A stretch of 64,000 nt of DNA from Lactifluus volemus. Lineage: Eukaryota; Basidiomycota; Agaricomycetes; Russulales; Russulaceae. The notes under the pieces were generated by a model. The model was not told the origin of the DNA. It did no database searches and saw only the letters and a program-made list of their open reading frames with translations. A program made the position numbers and the translations under genes. Below are positions 32,936-45,589 of the stretch, in pieces (position 1 is the stretch's first letter; each line of letters opens with the position of its first letter). Location: assembly GCA_022376515.1 (NCBI GenBank), contig WTXI01000015.1, positions 1 to 64,000 of the forward strand, written 5' to 3'.

Positions 32936-35900
32936 CTATGCATCCCCAACTTGGCTCGCATAACTCGGGGGTGCTTCCAGCCTCTCCTCACGAAGTCGGT
33001 CCATCTCCCGACGTAAGTTCTCAACCTCCGATCGTAGTCCCCGCGCGTCAGCTTGTGATGCCATTGAACGTTGCCTCGTCGGGGCAGTGACAGATCCAGA
33101 CCCGCTCGATTCTGAGTGACTATGGTTGCTTGAGCGAGCTAAAGCCTCTGCGCGCAGCCGTGCAAGCTCCTTGCTTGACAAGCCAGGTACCATCGGCGGA
33201 ACCGACAGGGGTAAGGGTGCTGGTGCAGAGGACGAGCCGCTGGCACCTGCGTCGTCATATGAACCGAGAGACATTGATTGCGATTGTGGCCCCGTCATCC
33301 ACGACTCTGGGTCCCGCTCCATTGTTTCAGGAGGTGCCATATAGAAAGGTGTCACTGTCACTTGTGGCTCAATTCCTATGAGAGACGTTGAAGAAGACGC
33401 CCCGATAGAATTGCGGACGCTGCGTCTGCGTCGACGCCTTACGAAGGTAACGACGCCGATCACAGAGAATAAGGCACCGAGAGTAGCCACGATAGCTCCT
33501 ACAATCATGCCGGCATGGGATACCGGCTTTGATGACTTGGACTCCACTACCGGCATGTTGACCGTTATTGGGCGTACAGCCCTGTAAAGGAAAGTAGGTC
33601 AGACGTGGGAAAAGAGCGCAAGCGACAAGTACACGAACTTGAGAGCCAATGGCGCAAACATTGCACCTTGCGCAGGGCTGGCGAGTAGAGCAAGAGCTTC
33701 ATTGGCATCCTCGGTAACTTGAATATAGCTCACCTGGCCACTCCGCTGACGGTCGATCCATGAGAGGTGTTATAAATCAGAGGGAACACGTTCCCGCTCG
33801 TGTTGAGGGACGCCTTGTTATAAACCCCCGTGATAAGACTCCCACTCAAGTCCGAATTCGACGTCATGGCCTCTGCAAACAAATTCCAGCCTAGAGCTGC
33901 GTCAGTCATGAGTCAATACAGATTCTATGCACACGAACTAGATACTACGCTGCTTGCGTCTGAGCCAAGGTTATCCACTGGCAAGCCAAATCCGTTGAGA
34001 AAGCTTGAATCTATCAGGTTCTTGAGGAAACTACTGTGGTTGTCGTATACCTGCAATTTGATAAGGGACGAGATATAAAGAGTATATCGACACTCACCGA
34101 TTGTTCCACCAGGTTGGTGCCCAACCACCTATCGGCGAATAGATTATACCCTAGTGTCCACGAGGATTGTCCATATGCTGCAACGATGTGCTGATCCCCG
34201 CTATCTAATGCCATCCTCTTCCAATCACTGTAAAGGGTGGCAGATGCATTCTACATACGAGTCAATGTCACCGTATAGCAATCAGAGAGTCCGTACGCAC
34301 ATGGTATTTAGCAGCATCTGCAGGCCGGCTAACGATTGTGCTCATATCACCCATAGCTTTGATAGCGATGATGCCTTGATGGCAAGGTTCGTTTGATTAC
34401 TAGCAGACAAGCCATCTGCGGACGTCCTATATCATCGGCCATTGTCAGGGGAATATAGTCCATTGATTGATAGAAATGCATACTGATTACGAATGAAGAG
34501 TGTTGTATTTGAGAGATAGTCCGCCCAGGAAGTCAATAACGGATACTATCACACCGTGACAGTCAATAAGTTTTCTCACGATACAAGAACAATTTCGACA
34601 TACATATTTAGCTATAATGTTTCCATCCCCACTCGCGCGAGCATAGGCGTAAGTCATGATCAACATGTTCCCGGATTCTGCGTACACACAATAAATCAGA
34701 AGTATAAATGACCAGTGCAGATGATACGAACGTTCCACTCCTTGACCATGAGCTGCATTGCTACCGGTGACATTGGGATAGCTCGATCCTACGGTGTATC
34801 TCATCTAAGTATCTGAACTTTGACCCTGCTGTGAGACGTACCTAGATCAGTGGCAGCATATGGGATGGTATAGTTAGGTGATTGTTGAAGTCGAAACAGA
34901 GGCTCAAGAAGAGGCGCCCCAAGACTAGGATCAAGATACATGAACGCAGGGAATGCTGCATACAACGTCTCCACAGCATTTACCCGGCTAAACAGAGTCA
35001 CTCAGTGCTCTATACGACGGATAAAGGGATTCGGATTGACTGACTTCGGGCTGGACCCGCCAATGTTCTTCATGAACATCATGACATCTTTATCATCAGT
35101 CCCGATTGTAAGCTGGGTGCTGCCGTATACTTGTGCGATCGAGATAGAAACCAAGTCTCCATACAGATTAAAGACCGAAGCAGCATCCTGGACTATGTTC
35201 TGATCTAGTTTCTGGGCCCTTGAGGAAGCATTAGTAAAGTCAATTAGAAAATCGGAGATCTAAGCCAAAGATGTTCAACAAACTCGCTCTTATAGAAGTG
35301 CTGGAACTAACCAGGGATCCATCATCAGCGTACTTGGTCTTATAGTATGCGCGACGTTGTTTAGGAGGAGCACCGGATAGGTCGGAGTAGCTGATAGTAG
35401 GGTCCATGGTATAGCCGACTGCCCAGACAATCGGGGCCTGTGTAGCTTGGATGATACCAAGATCTTGCGATATGGCAAAGACAGGGAAGGTGTTCTGGAT
35501 GGGACGGAAGTTTGTGTCTGCTACCTGATTGTCCAACGCCCCGTTGACCAAAAAGGCTTTACGGGAAGTCTGATCCGACGCAATCGTATAGGTGACAGTG
35601 TCTCCCTGAATCGGGGAGGGTATGACTAACGAACGATACCTGAGGCGCTGACACTCACGAGCTGCATGGCATAATATAGAGTACCCCACTCCGCTTGGTT
35701 GGAGTTCTCACTAAATAACGCTGGTGTCTGGAGTGAGACGGAGTGGTAGATGGAACTGGCTGTAGTCATCGTGTTCCAGCGAATAACGTTGGTTCGGTCC
35801 CCCGAGTTCCACTCTGCCATGAAGTTACGGTGACTTAACGAGCATCGGCCGAAGAACGATCATCCGCACCTCCGCTGATATCAGAGTAAACCTGTACTGT

Positions 35901-36470
35901 ATGAGCTGCGCCGTCCAGCGAGTTCGCAGTTAAGGACATGTATGAGAATGGAATAGACTGTTTGACCCAATCTCCGGGCTGAAATAAAATATAGGTTAAT
36001 ATTGAAGCAACAGATGACTCGAATGAAACGAACCTCGATCGGATTCAGGAATGTAAGGGTGAATTCCATCCCTCCAGCCTCCGCGGTGACCTGGGTCTGC
36101 GTAGGTGTGACCACTGTGTCCGTGAGGGTCACAGTAAGATTGGCTACAGGAGAATCTCCCAAGAAGGAATATGTGGCGTCATCGACGCGCACGAAGACTG
36201 CCCATCCGAGAATCTGGGACAGACGAAGATAAACTTTGGTTAAATTCTGAAAGTATGGGGTGTGCGTACCTGGGTAGAAGGATTGTAGAGACCAGGCCAT
36301 CGTCTGCCAAAGACAGACCCGCTCTTTGAAAAGTCCCAGCAGCCTAGATAAGGAGAGCGGACAGAAAGAGGAATTGCAGCAGGGGAAAAATCAAAATCTT
36401 GCTGAGCTCTTCCGTGCAACGAGAGGATAAGACCGAGGAGTAACAGGAGGGGCAATGCAAACCGTGACAT
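32936..36470 (-). CDS. Glutaminase A-like secreted/membrane-anchored enzyme (copy A)
   Basis: The minus-strand, multi-exon gene starts at 36470 with a signal peptide (SRFALPLLLLLGLILSL). Recognisable blocks of the fungal glutaminase A family (DUF5127/DUF4965/DUF1793) follow: AAIPLSVRSPYLG; ILGWAVFVRVDDATYSFLG; SLDGAAHTVQVYSDIS/GEWNSGD; AEWGTLYYA; VADTNFRPIQNTFPVFA; SISIAQVYGSTQLT; AFPAFMYLDPSLGAPLLEPL; SGNMLIMTYAYAR; NQTNLAIKGIIAIKAM; and SWTLGYNLFADRWLG. Classical members hydrolyse extracellular glutamine to glutamate. Unusually, a C-terminal membrane span (HAGMIVGAIVATLGALFSVIG) with an Arg6 stop-transfer run and a cytosolic Ser-rich tail ending in a coiled coil (RSEVENLRREMDRLREERL) anchors it. 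All blocks stay open between introns, so copy A looks functional. Confidence 0.8.
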
Positions 36471-37060
36471 AACCAACCACCTGGGATGGTTTCGCCTCTG
36501 GACGAGGAAGTAAAGGAGGGGAAGGTAGAGGTCGGCCACTCGCAGAGTGGTGTTGGGGTCAGACAAACAGCGAGACTGTAGGGTTGATCAAAATGATTGG
36601 CCCACGACATTGCTGATACAACACAAATGGATACCGGGCGGTGCGAATGTGCGAATGGTTGCGCACGACTGTGAAACTGGCGCCCAGATTTTCTACGTGG
36701 TGCTGAAATGGGTGTGAGTGGTGACAGCAAAGTAGCCATAGCGTCCACCGGCTGTTGCCAATATCAGGCGCCGCTTCTATTCACATTCCTCTGAGGAACC
36801 TTTACTTTCACCGGTTGATTCCTCATGGTCAGGGAGGTGTAGTGACTGCGTCTATTTGTTATAGCCGCTGAAGCCGAGGAAATGATGGGATCATGATCCC
36901 AGCCCCCAACAAAAATATATCATTCAAGCAATCACTACTAAGGATTGAAGGCAACCTTTTGCCGAAAGAACCGAACGGTATGGCACTGGCAGGACGAACC
37001 AGTGGAATGCCCTGAAATGACGGCCTTATGTAAGGATGTGATCATGTACTAGCATTTCTT
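36471..37060. other. Junction between duplicated units
   Basis: Promoter side of glutaminase copy A and the A/B junction near 36900. No additional gene is seen. Confidence 0.5.
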
Positions 37061-37064
37061 CATA

Positions 37065-37320
37065 CTTTTCTCTTTCCCCGTGGGATACTTTTCTTGGTGG
37101 TCGTGGTCGCGTAGGTGACACACTTCACTGTGGTGGGACATTTCCTCCAATAATGCCTGTCCAAGGGTCCGCACAATATAACGCGCTCCCCAATCCGATA
37201 ATGAGCCCGGAAAGACGCCACACCGAGGAATCCGTAGATCGGATAGAGAGCTTGCGCGAGATAAACGATCCCTGTATAAGGTCCGAGGGGAAACAGGTTG
37301 AGAAGGACTTCGGAGGAATG
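37065..37320 (-). pseudogene. Truncated copy of the small membrane-protein gene
   Basis: Corresponds to the 3' half of the gene at 32020-32525. The region encoding LLNLFPLGPYTGIVYLAQAL reads open, but the start exon and promoter are deleted and the frame breaks soon after (near the GVASFRAH stretch). Confidence 0.7.
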
Positions 37321-37534
37321 GAATGCAGGCTATCATAAATCTCGCACCACCGCTTCCCTTCCCGTCCGAGTCCTCATTCACAGCTCTGCCGAGACCATCT
37401 AGCTATTGACGCTCCTGGGTCCTATAAGTATAATACAACATTGATGTGCCAAAGAACAGAAATATACAAGGTCTATGGTACGTGAGAAGGTAATGAATAT
37501 GCAGGAGAAATGCCAATAATAATAATAAAACTAA

Positions 37535-40500
37535 TCAGCATGGTAACACGTCTCGACTATGCATCCCCAACTTGGCTCGCATAACTCGGGGGAGCTTCCA
37601 GTCTCTCCTCACGAAGTCGGTCCATCTCCCGACGTAGGTTCTCAAACTCTGATCGTAGTCTCCGCGCGTCAGATTGTGATGCCATTGAACGTTGCCTCGT
37701 CGGGGAATGACAGATTCAGACCCGCTCGATTCTGAGTGACTATGGTTGCTTGCCCGTGCTAAAGCCTCTGAGCGCAACCGTGCAAGCTCCTTGCTTGACA
37801 AGCCAGCAGGAGGAGGTACCATCGGCGGAACAGACAGAGGTAAGGGTATTGGTGCAGAGGACGAGCCGCTGGCACCTGCATCGTCATATGACCTGAGAGA
37901 CATTGATTGCGATTGTGGCCCCGTCATCCACGACTCTGGGTCCCGCTCCATTGTTTCAGGAGGTGCCACATGGAAAGGTGTGACTTGTGGCTCAGTTCCT
38001 ATGAGAGACGACGAAGAAGACGCCACGATAGAACTGCGGATGCTGCGTCTGCGTCGACGCCTTACGAAGGTAACGACACCGATCACAGAGAATAAGGCAC
38101 CGAGAGTAGCCACGGTAGCTCCTGCAATCATGCCAGCATGGGATACCGGCTTTGATGACTTGGACTCCGCTACCGGCATGTTGACCGTTATTGGGCGTAC
38201 AGCCCTGTAAAGGAAAGTAGGTCAGACCTGAAAAGAGGGCAGGCAACCAGTACACGAACTTGAGAGCCAATGGCGCAAACATTGCACCCTGCGCAGGGCT
38301 GGCGAGTAGAGCAAGAGCTTCAGTTGGCATCCTCGTAACTTGAATATAGCTCACCTGGCCACTCCACTGACAGTCGATCCATGAGAGGTGTTATAAATCA
38401 GAGGGAATACATTCCCGCTCGTGTTGAGGACGCCTTGTTATAAACCCCCGTGATAAGACTCCCACTCAGGTCCGAATTCGACGTCATGGCCTCTGCAAAC
38501 AAATTCCAGCCTAGGGCTGCGTCAGTCATGAGTCAATACAGATTCTATGCACACGAACTAGATACTACGCTGCTTTCGTCTGAGCCAAGGCTATCCACTG
38601 GCAAGCCAAATTCGTTGAAGCTTGAATGTACTAGGTTCTTGAGGAAATACTGTGGTTGTCGTATACCTGCAATTTGATAGGGACGAGATATAAACAGTAT
38701 ATGACACTCACCGATTGTTCACCAGGTTGGTGCCCAACCACCTATCGGCGAATAGATTATACCTAGTGTCCACGAGGATTGTCCATATGCTGCAACGATG
38801 TGCTGATCCCCGCTGTCTAATGCCATCCCCTTCCATTCATGGTAAAGGCTGGCAGATGCATTCTACATACGAGTCAATGTCACCGTATAGCAATCAGAGA
38901 GTCCGTACGCACATGGTATTTAGCAGCATCTGCAGGCCGGCTGACGATTGTGCTCATATCCCCATAGCTTTGATAGCGATGATGCCCTTGATCGCAAGGT
39001 TCGTTTGATTACTAACAGACAAGCTGTCTGCGGATGTCCTATATCATCGGCCATTGTCAGGGGAATATAGTCCATTGATTGGTCGAAATGCATACTGATT
39101 ACGAATGAAGAGTGTTGTATTTGAGAGATAGTCCGCCCAGGAAGTCAATAACGGATACTATCACACAGTCGATGAGTTTTCTCACGATACAAGAACCATT
39201 TCGACATACATATTTGGCTATAATGTTTCCATCCCCACTCGCGCGAGCATAGGCGTATGTCATGATCAACATGTTCCCGGATTCTGCGTACACACGATAA
39301 ATCAGAAGTATAAATGACCAGTGCAGATGATACGAACGTTCCACTCCTTGACCATGAGCTGTATTGCTACCGGTGACATTGGGTAGCTCGATCCTACGGT
39401 GTATCTCATCTAAATATCTGAACTTTGACCATGCTGTGAGACGTACCTAGATCAGTAGCAGCATATGGGATGGTATAGTTAGGTGATTGTTGAAGTCGAA
39501 ACAGAGGCTCGAGAAGAGGCGCCCCAAGACTAGGATCAAGATACATGAACGCAGGGAATGCTGCATACAACGTCTCCACAGCATTTACCCGGCTAAACAG
39601 AGTCACTCAGTGCTCTATGCGACGGATAAAGGGATTCGGGTTGACTGACTTCGGGCTGGACCCGCCAATGTTCTTCATGAACATCATGACATCTTTCTCA
39701 TCAGTCCCGATTGTAAGCTGGGTGCTGCCGTATACTTGTGCGATCGAGATAGAAACCAAGTCTCCATACAAAAGACTGAAGCAGCGTCCCGGACTGTGTT
39801 CTGATCTAGTTTCTGGGCCCTTGAAGAGGCATTGGTAAAGTCGTTTAGAAAATCGGTGATCTAAACGAAACATGTTCAACAAACTCGCTCTTATAGAAGC
39901 GCTGGAACTAACTAGGGATCCGTCATCAGCGTACTTGGTCTTATAGTATGCGCGACGTTGTTTAGGAGGAGCACCGGATAGGTCGGAGTAGCTGATAGCA
40001 GGATCTATGGTATAGCCGACTGCCCAGACAACCGGGGCCTGTGTAGCCCGGATGGAACCAAGATCTCGCGATATGGCAAAGATAGGGAAGTTGTTCTGGA
40101 TGGGACGGAAGTTTGTGTCTGCTACTTGATTGTCCAACACTCCGTTGATCCTGAAATTGTTACGGGAAGTCGCAGCTTGCGTAATCGTATAGGTGACAGC
40201 GTTTCCCTGAATCGGGGAAGGTATGACTAAGAAAGATACCTGAGGCACTGACACTCACGAGCTCCATGGCATAATATAGGGTACCCCACTCCGCTTGGCT
40301 GGAGGTCTCACTGAATAACGCTGGTGTCTGGAGTGTGACGGAGTGGTAAATGGCACTGGAATTAGTCATCGTGTTCCAGTGAATAATTTGGGTTCGGTCC
40401 CCCGAGTTCCATTCTGCCATAAAGTTATGATGACTTGACGAGTTTCGGAGAACGATCGTCCGTACCTCCGCTAACATCAGAGTATACCTGCACTGTATGA

Positions 40501-41060
40501 GCTGCACCGTCCAACGAGTTCGCAGTTAAGGACACATATGAGAATGGGATAGACTGTTTGACCCAATCTCCGGGCTGAAATAAAGTATAGGTTAATATTG
40601 AAGCAACAGATGACTCGAATGAAACGAACCTCGATCGGATTCAGGAATGTAAGGTTGAATTCCATCCCTCCAGCCTTCGCGGTGACCTTGGTCTGCGTAG
40701 GTGTGACTACCGTGTTCGTGAGGGTCACAGTAAGGTTGGCTTCAGGAGAAGATCCCAGGAAGGAATAGGTAGCGTCATCGACGCGCACGAAGACAGCCCA
40801 TCCGAGGATCTGAGACAGACGAAGATAAGCTTTTGGTGAAATCCGAATATATAGGATGAACGTACCTGGGTAGAAGGATTATAGAAACTTGGCCATTGTC
40901 TGCCAAGGACAGACCCGTTCGTTGGAAAGTACCAACCGTTTAGATACGGAGACCGGACAGAAAGAGGAATTGCGGCAGGGAAAAAGGTTTGCTGAGCTCT
41001 TCCGTGCAAGGAGAGGATAAGGCCGAGGAGTAGTAGGAGGGGCAATGCAAACCGTGACAT
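37535..41060 (-). pseudogene. Glutaminase A-like gene, copy B (multiple frameshifts)
   Basis: Aligns with copy A exon by exon. Compared with copy A, single bases are missing in coding positions, for example in TTCC near 38727, CCC near 38761, the CACCC near 38960, GGGA near 39384, GAAAC near 38645, and CAG near 37703. The last one replaces the coiled-coil tail by an unrelated 50-residue reading ending at 37535. The start (41060), signal peptide and many 5' exons are still open, so this end may yet be transcribed. Most losses are in homopolymers, so assembly error must be excluded before calling it a true pseudogene. Confidence 0.75.
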
Positions 41061-41406
41061 GACAAAACACCTGGGATGGTTTCGACTCTGGATGAGGAAG
41101 CAAGGAGGGATAGGTAGAGGTCGCCGACTCGCAGAGTGGTGTTGGAGTCAGAGAAACAGCAAGAGTGATTAGCCCCGACATTTGGATGAGACTGATGATT
41201 CAACGCAAGTGCCAGTGTCGGTGGTTACAGGCGCTCACTAGCGCTCACTTTGAACGTGTGCTCCATTTGGTAATACAAGTGACAGCAAAGTAGACATCGT
41301 CCAACGGCTATTGCTAGGAATCACGGATTGGCTCGTGGTCAAAGAGGCCGCTGAAATCCTATTGGCCGTGACAAAGTCAAGCTGGCCGAAGAAATGATGG
41401 GATCAT

Positions 41407-42844
41407 CTGTTGTTGCTTCGACCGTAGCAGTGCAACGACGAGCGGTATTAGTACCAGAGGGCACATAATCCGAGACTCTCGTGTGTACTTGCGCCAAATC
41501 GCACTGGTGTGTCACATTACTGGTGAATTCTACTCGGGCTGTATGTCTGCTCTTAGAAGGCGTGATGGTTCAGCCTGAATTCACTAGAAAGGGTGCTAGC
41601 ATCACCCGAAGCGCCGTGACGGGCTCAACAGTCCGCAACTTGAATTACGTTTGGGATTAACATCTGGGGATAGCACTGGCATGACTCGTTTCGAAGGAAA
41701 TTCTTGATCGTGCCTACGATATCGGAACCGCACCCGGTAACTCGCATCATGGCGGCGACAGAAGAATGAATTCACGCCCTTGTTGCAAAGGATGGAGATA
41801 CTGGCACAAACAGAACGAATAACGAGACACCCCAGCTGAATCTCAGTCGGCGTTATCGCGACCGCCCGGGCCAACCACTAGTTACGTTCACTTGAATGAC
41901 GTCGCAACTTCTGGGCGCAACTTCTGGGTTGTTGCAAAAAGGGGACGAGGACACTGACAGAACGCCAACTTCACAACTAGCAGCGCAACAGACGATGCGG
42001 CGAGATGTACCTCTCCCAAATAACTCTATACGCGTTTGGGTTGAAACTGAAGCCAGGGTGGGGTGCAACGTTTAATCCCACGGGAGCACAGAACGTGGTC
42101 GAATTCGAATCCAACGATAATGGAGAAAAAGCTGTACAAAGAGACAGCGAATCGGATTATGCCCACCGAAGAAGAGAACGTGAGAAATCAACCTGGAGGA
42201 GGTGACCGTCGTCGAGCTGACCATAACGAAGCGGGAACTCCGCAGCGTAATGTGCGCCCACCCCTCAGTCATCACGGGATAGGAAGTGACTTAAGTTGCA
42301 TGATTCTCCGTTCTACGACTCATGTATGACCTACCTTGAACGTACTAGGCAACAAGACAAGGAACCTGCTCCCCTACGTATTCACTCACCCAATAAGCGG
42401 TTGCAATAGGCTAGATGGGGTTATGTCACTAGAGCTAAATGTATACAGTAGGGCGAGACCTTGAAACCCGTGCTGCCTGGCACTTAGCCTTTATCACGTG
42501 CTATCCCATCACATCCGATTCGTATGTTCATTGGGGTGAGATGCAAGTCAATAAATATCTCATTGATACAACACGAACTAGCGTGGAAAGGTACAACATA
42601 CACTGAAAAAGAAAGGTGGAAAAATCGAGAAGCCCAAAGTAATAAAATTAAACCAAAAAAAATGGACAGGACATGTGATCTTCATGCGTGATCGTAGTAC
42701 ACTTGGTCGTATTCATATGGCATATCTTCTTCCAAAGTGCCGAGCGATGCAACACTCGAACAGCAGCTCGAGCAGTTCGAGTCAGATACAGAGATGGACT
42801 CGTCGGACTCGGCTTGTGAATCTGCGAGCGCGTGGTGAATCTTG
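41407..42844. other. Gene-free spacer of about 1.4 kb
   Basis: Right of the duplication. Only short uninformative ORFs are present on both strands. An A-rich stretch lies near 42600-42662. I see no promoter or RNA motif to report. Confidence 0.5.
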
Positions 42845-44229
42845 TCATGTAAAATGGAGAGCCAGGTCTCGTTTCTGGGAATTGACGACGAATAATGCGG
42901 CAAACGCTCCAAACAAAAAGCTCGTGAGGACGCACGATGCCGTCTCGACCGTCGTTGGAGCCTGTCCAGGAAGAGATTGTGAATCTTCCTGCGGAACGAG
43001 AGAGGCAGGGGCAAGAAGGGCTGCAGGAGCCTCCGCGGCGGGGGGATCGGCCTCGTCTGAAGATTCCTCAGACACAGACCGAGAGTGGACCGACATGTAT
43101 TCGTCCGTGAGGAGTTGCAGCTCGCTGACAACACCCTGTAGCCGCGTAACTTCTTTAAGTGCGTGGATGCGTTGGGCATCCCGCACCTCTTCTCCGATGA
43201 CGTGCACCATGGATTGTATGAGATCCCAGATCTCTGTGTGCTCGCGGACCCACCACTGACCCGGCCAGCGTGCGATGATGTATGCAAGCTCAGCGACATT
43301 ATCGACGGCTCCTTGGAAGTCCTTCAAGGAATGTTTTTGGAACCAGGGACGAAGGAACACATCGCGAGGCGGACCGAACCTGCGGTCGTGTCACGAAGAC
43401 GGACTTCCGCCGGTGAGCGTAAAAATTGCTCCGACATTTGCTGGCAAAACTGCTGATATCCCGAACGCTGTTGCGTTACATCCCAGGTGAGATTGCTGAA
43501 GAAGCTTTTGTCTTCTTCGTCGGGATTAGGGTTGAGGAAGTAAGAGGGAAGTTTTGGTATGATGGATAAGATGGGGATGGATGCCATCACGGCTGTGCCT
43601 GGGACGTAACCATGTACAAGAACATCTTGAGCTTCTGTTGCAAACCGGTACCACTTCCAGTGGTCCTGATGCCGTCTGGATGTCGGAGGTTAGTATGAAT
43701 ACACAAGGAGGTCAATGAATCCTCACTCTTTGGGCGAACCCTTTCGTAAAAGCTCCAACGCCGTAACTGCCCGACCTGCGATTGCAGTGGCGTCGATCAC
43801 TGCGATTTCTATCGCTTGCTTAGGATTAAGCTTGTACCTGCGGGTAGCCTCCCATATTGCCCAGGCAAAGCTAAATGACGTAGTGACAAAGGGCGACGAC
43901 GACTTTTTCGACCCATCCATGTGGTTAGCCACGTCGGCGTATGAGTTCGGTATTGCCCACTGATCGGGCGATCCTGATGATGAACTCATAGCCTGGAAGT
44001 CTTGTATAGTGTACCGATAATTGTTCTTGAATTTTGGGCCAATAAAGAAAGGCTCGGAGCTATCGAAGAAGGGGGAAAGAGGCTTTGGGGTGTATACGCG
44101 GAAGAGGAAGGGATTGTGCTCGACTAGCGAGTCAAAGGTAAGATCTGGACCAAAGCCATACTGAGGGAGGGCGCTGAATCCCAGCTGGAAGCGACCAGAT
44201 CCCTTGGAGTCGGTGGATGGAGCTTGCAT
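42845..44229 (-). CDS. DUF7587-type protein with C-terminal membrane segment
   Basis: Exon 1 (44229 to about 43735) encodes LVEHNPFLFRVYTPKP, YADVANHMDGS, SSSPFVTTSFSFAWAIWEATRRY and IEIAVIDATAIAGRAVTALELLR. Exon 2 adds the HWKWYRFATEAQDVLVHGYVPG and ASIPILSIIPKLPSYFL blocks. An intron with branch-like CTCAC (about 43385-43438) joins to FGPPRDVFLRPWFQKH, followed by helices and an acidic Ser/Glu linker. The chain ends in a single hydrophobic segment (SCVLTSFLFGAFAALFVV). The first half matches, from memory, the DUF7587 domain common in fungi, whose 'FRVY...SPFxSTSFSxxWAxxEAxRR' layout recalls ADP-ribosyltransferase folds. Catalytic activity is not established. The frame is intact. Confidence 0.65.
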
Positions 44230-45589
44230 GGTAGAGGTGGTGATAGTTAGAGGAGAGATGACGCGGCCGAAAAGCGTACGACATCGATGGTCCTTTTTAC
44301 TATCGCAGGACTTGCCTCGTGGAAGTAATGCCAGAACACCTTAGGCCATATCCAGCTGGTCCAAGGGGTGAACGTGATGGCACGTGGATTCAATGAGGCT
44401 TCGATGAGCCGACTAGCATTCGGACAGAATGCAGCCAATACAACGACATTCCGGAGCTTCAGGATTGGTATAGCTGTTATACAACAAACACCCTAGTTGA
44501 AAATCGTTGAAAATCATCAGTGCTGGGGAGAATGAGGAGCGAGAGCAGCGAGAGTGGGGATGAAGACGCCTGACGGAACAGAGTCACGTGTAGCTGCGCC
44601 TCCGATCATTTGATGCATGAACGGCAGGCGGCGCTTTTATTTTTTGAGAGGCAGTGTCGTTGCACGCTTTCAACGAGGCCTCTAGGGCCCCAGAAATGGA
44701 GACTTGGGCAGGCATGGACATGGAAATGGATGCCCTTTAGTGGTCCGTCGCTGATGCTCGCCCCCTTGGCTGCACTGGTTGTTCTCGCTTCCTAATTGTT
44801 TCACGCGAAGTGAAAAGATAGAACTTTCTTCAGAGAATATGACGACATAATCACCTCTAGGCCACCAGACGGACTACTCGTCACGTCATATTGCGCCCAC
44901 GATCGCAGTTTGGTAATCCACCGGAGTGAGCTTCGGGTTGACCCATGCGCAGATTGCAGGAATCTATCATTGCCAACTAATTTGCCACAAACAACATTGT
45001 TCTTCACGTCCTCCGGGGACAGTGGCTGTTATGCAGAAGACCAACTATCTCCGAGTCGGTCTAGTCATTTCCTCTCTCTCTCTGAATGGAGTCAAAGGAA
45101 CTTGAATTGTCTCACTGGACACAGGTTTCTCGGGGTAGCTTCTCTCAACATACTCTGCGCCATGCATGTTCTTCATCTCGCCTCGCGACACATCTCTACT
45201 ACCTTATCGCAACATTCTGCGACGGTGGCAGCACCGTTGGCTGTCGGGCCGTTCGACACAATCAACTCGGAGCGTCTTCCAGGATTTATCCCCTAGTGTT
45301 AACGACCCATCAACACGCAGACATTTACATCTATACCTCCCCTCGGGATTTCTATGCCAGGTTATAGACGAGCACCACTTCAACGAGGTTGAAGGAGATG
45401 TTAGTTAGACATACGTAGAGTAAGATAATTTCCCACCCCTGCCAATGTCACGTGCGTGAGATCAGCCAGTTAGAGCAGTCATCCTAGCTACGACAACGCC
45501 CTATTTCACGTCTTGGCAACATCAGACGTAATCGTATTTCTCCAAATCCTTGACGCATTATTCCCATCGCTCTACTCTAGAGCTTGTTC
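44230..45589. other. Divergent intergenic region of about 1.35 kb
   Basis: Lies between the DUF7587 gene (-) and BRO1 (+). Open frames at 44910-45296 and 45086-45367 have no recognisable motif and overlap each other in different phases. I treat them as chance. Confidence 0.45.

Larger units (their letters stand above)
31799..36900. repeat. Tandem duplication, unit A (about 5.1 kb)
   Basis: Unit A carries the small membrane-protein gene and the intact glutaminase A-like gene. It is repeated head-to-tail as unit B (36901-41406). Both units start at an AACAAAA...TATATCATTCAA block and end with GAAATGATGGGATCAT (about 36878 and 41390). They are near-identical over most exons by eye; identity was not computed. 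Confidence 0.9.
36901..41406. repeat. Tandem duplication, unit B (about 4.5 kb, decayed)
   Basis: Head-to-tail copy of unit A. It lacks about 0.4 kb corresponding to 32305-32722 of unit A and shows many single-base deletions in exons. Confidence 0.9.

Noticed and set aside
44910..45367. Overlapping plus-strand ORFs upstream of BRO1
   Set aside because: Two phases are open over the same bases, neither with a recognisable domain; likely chance.
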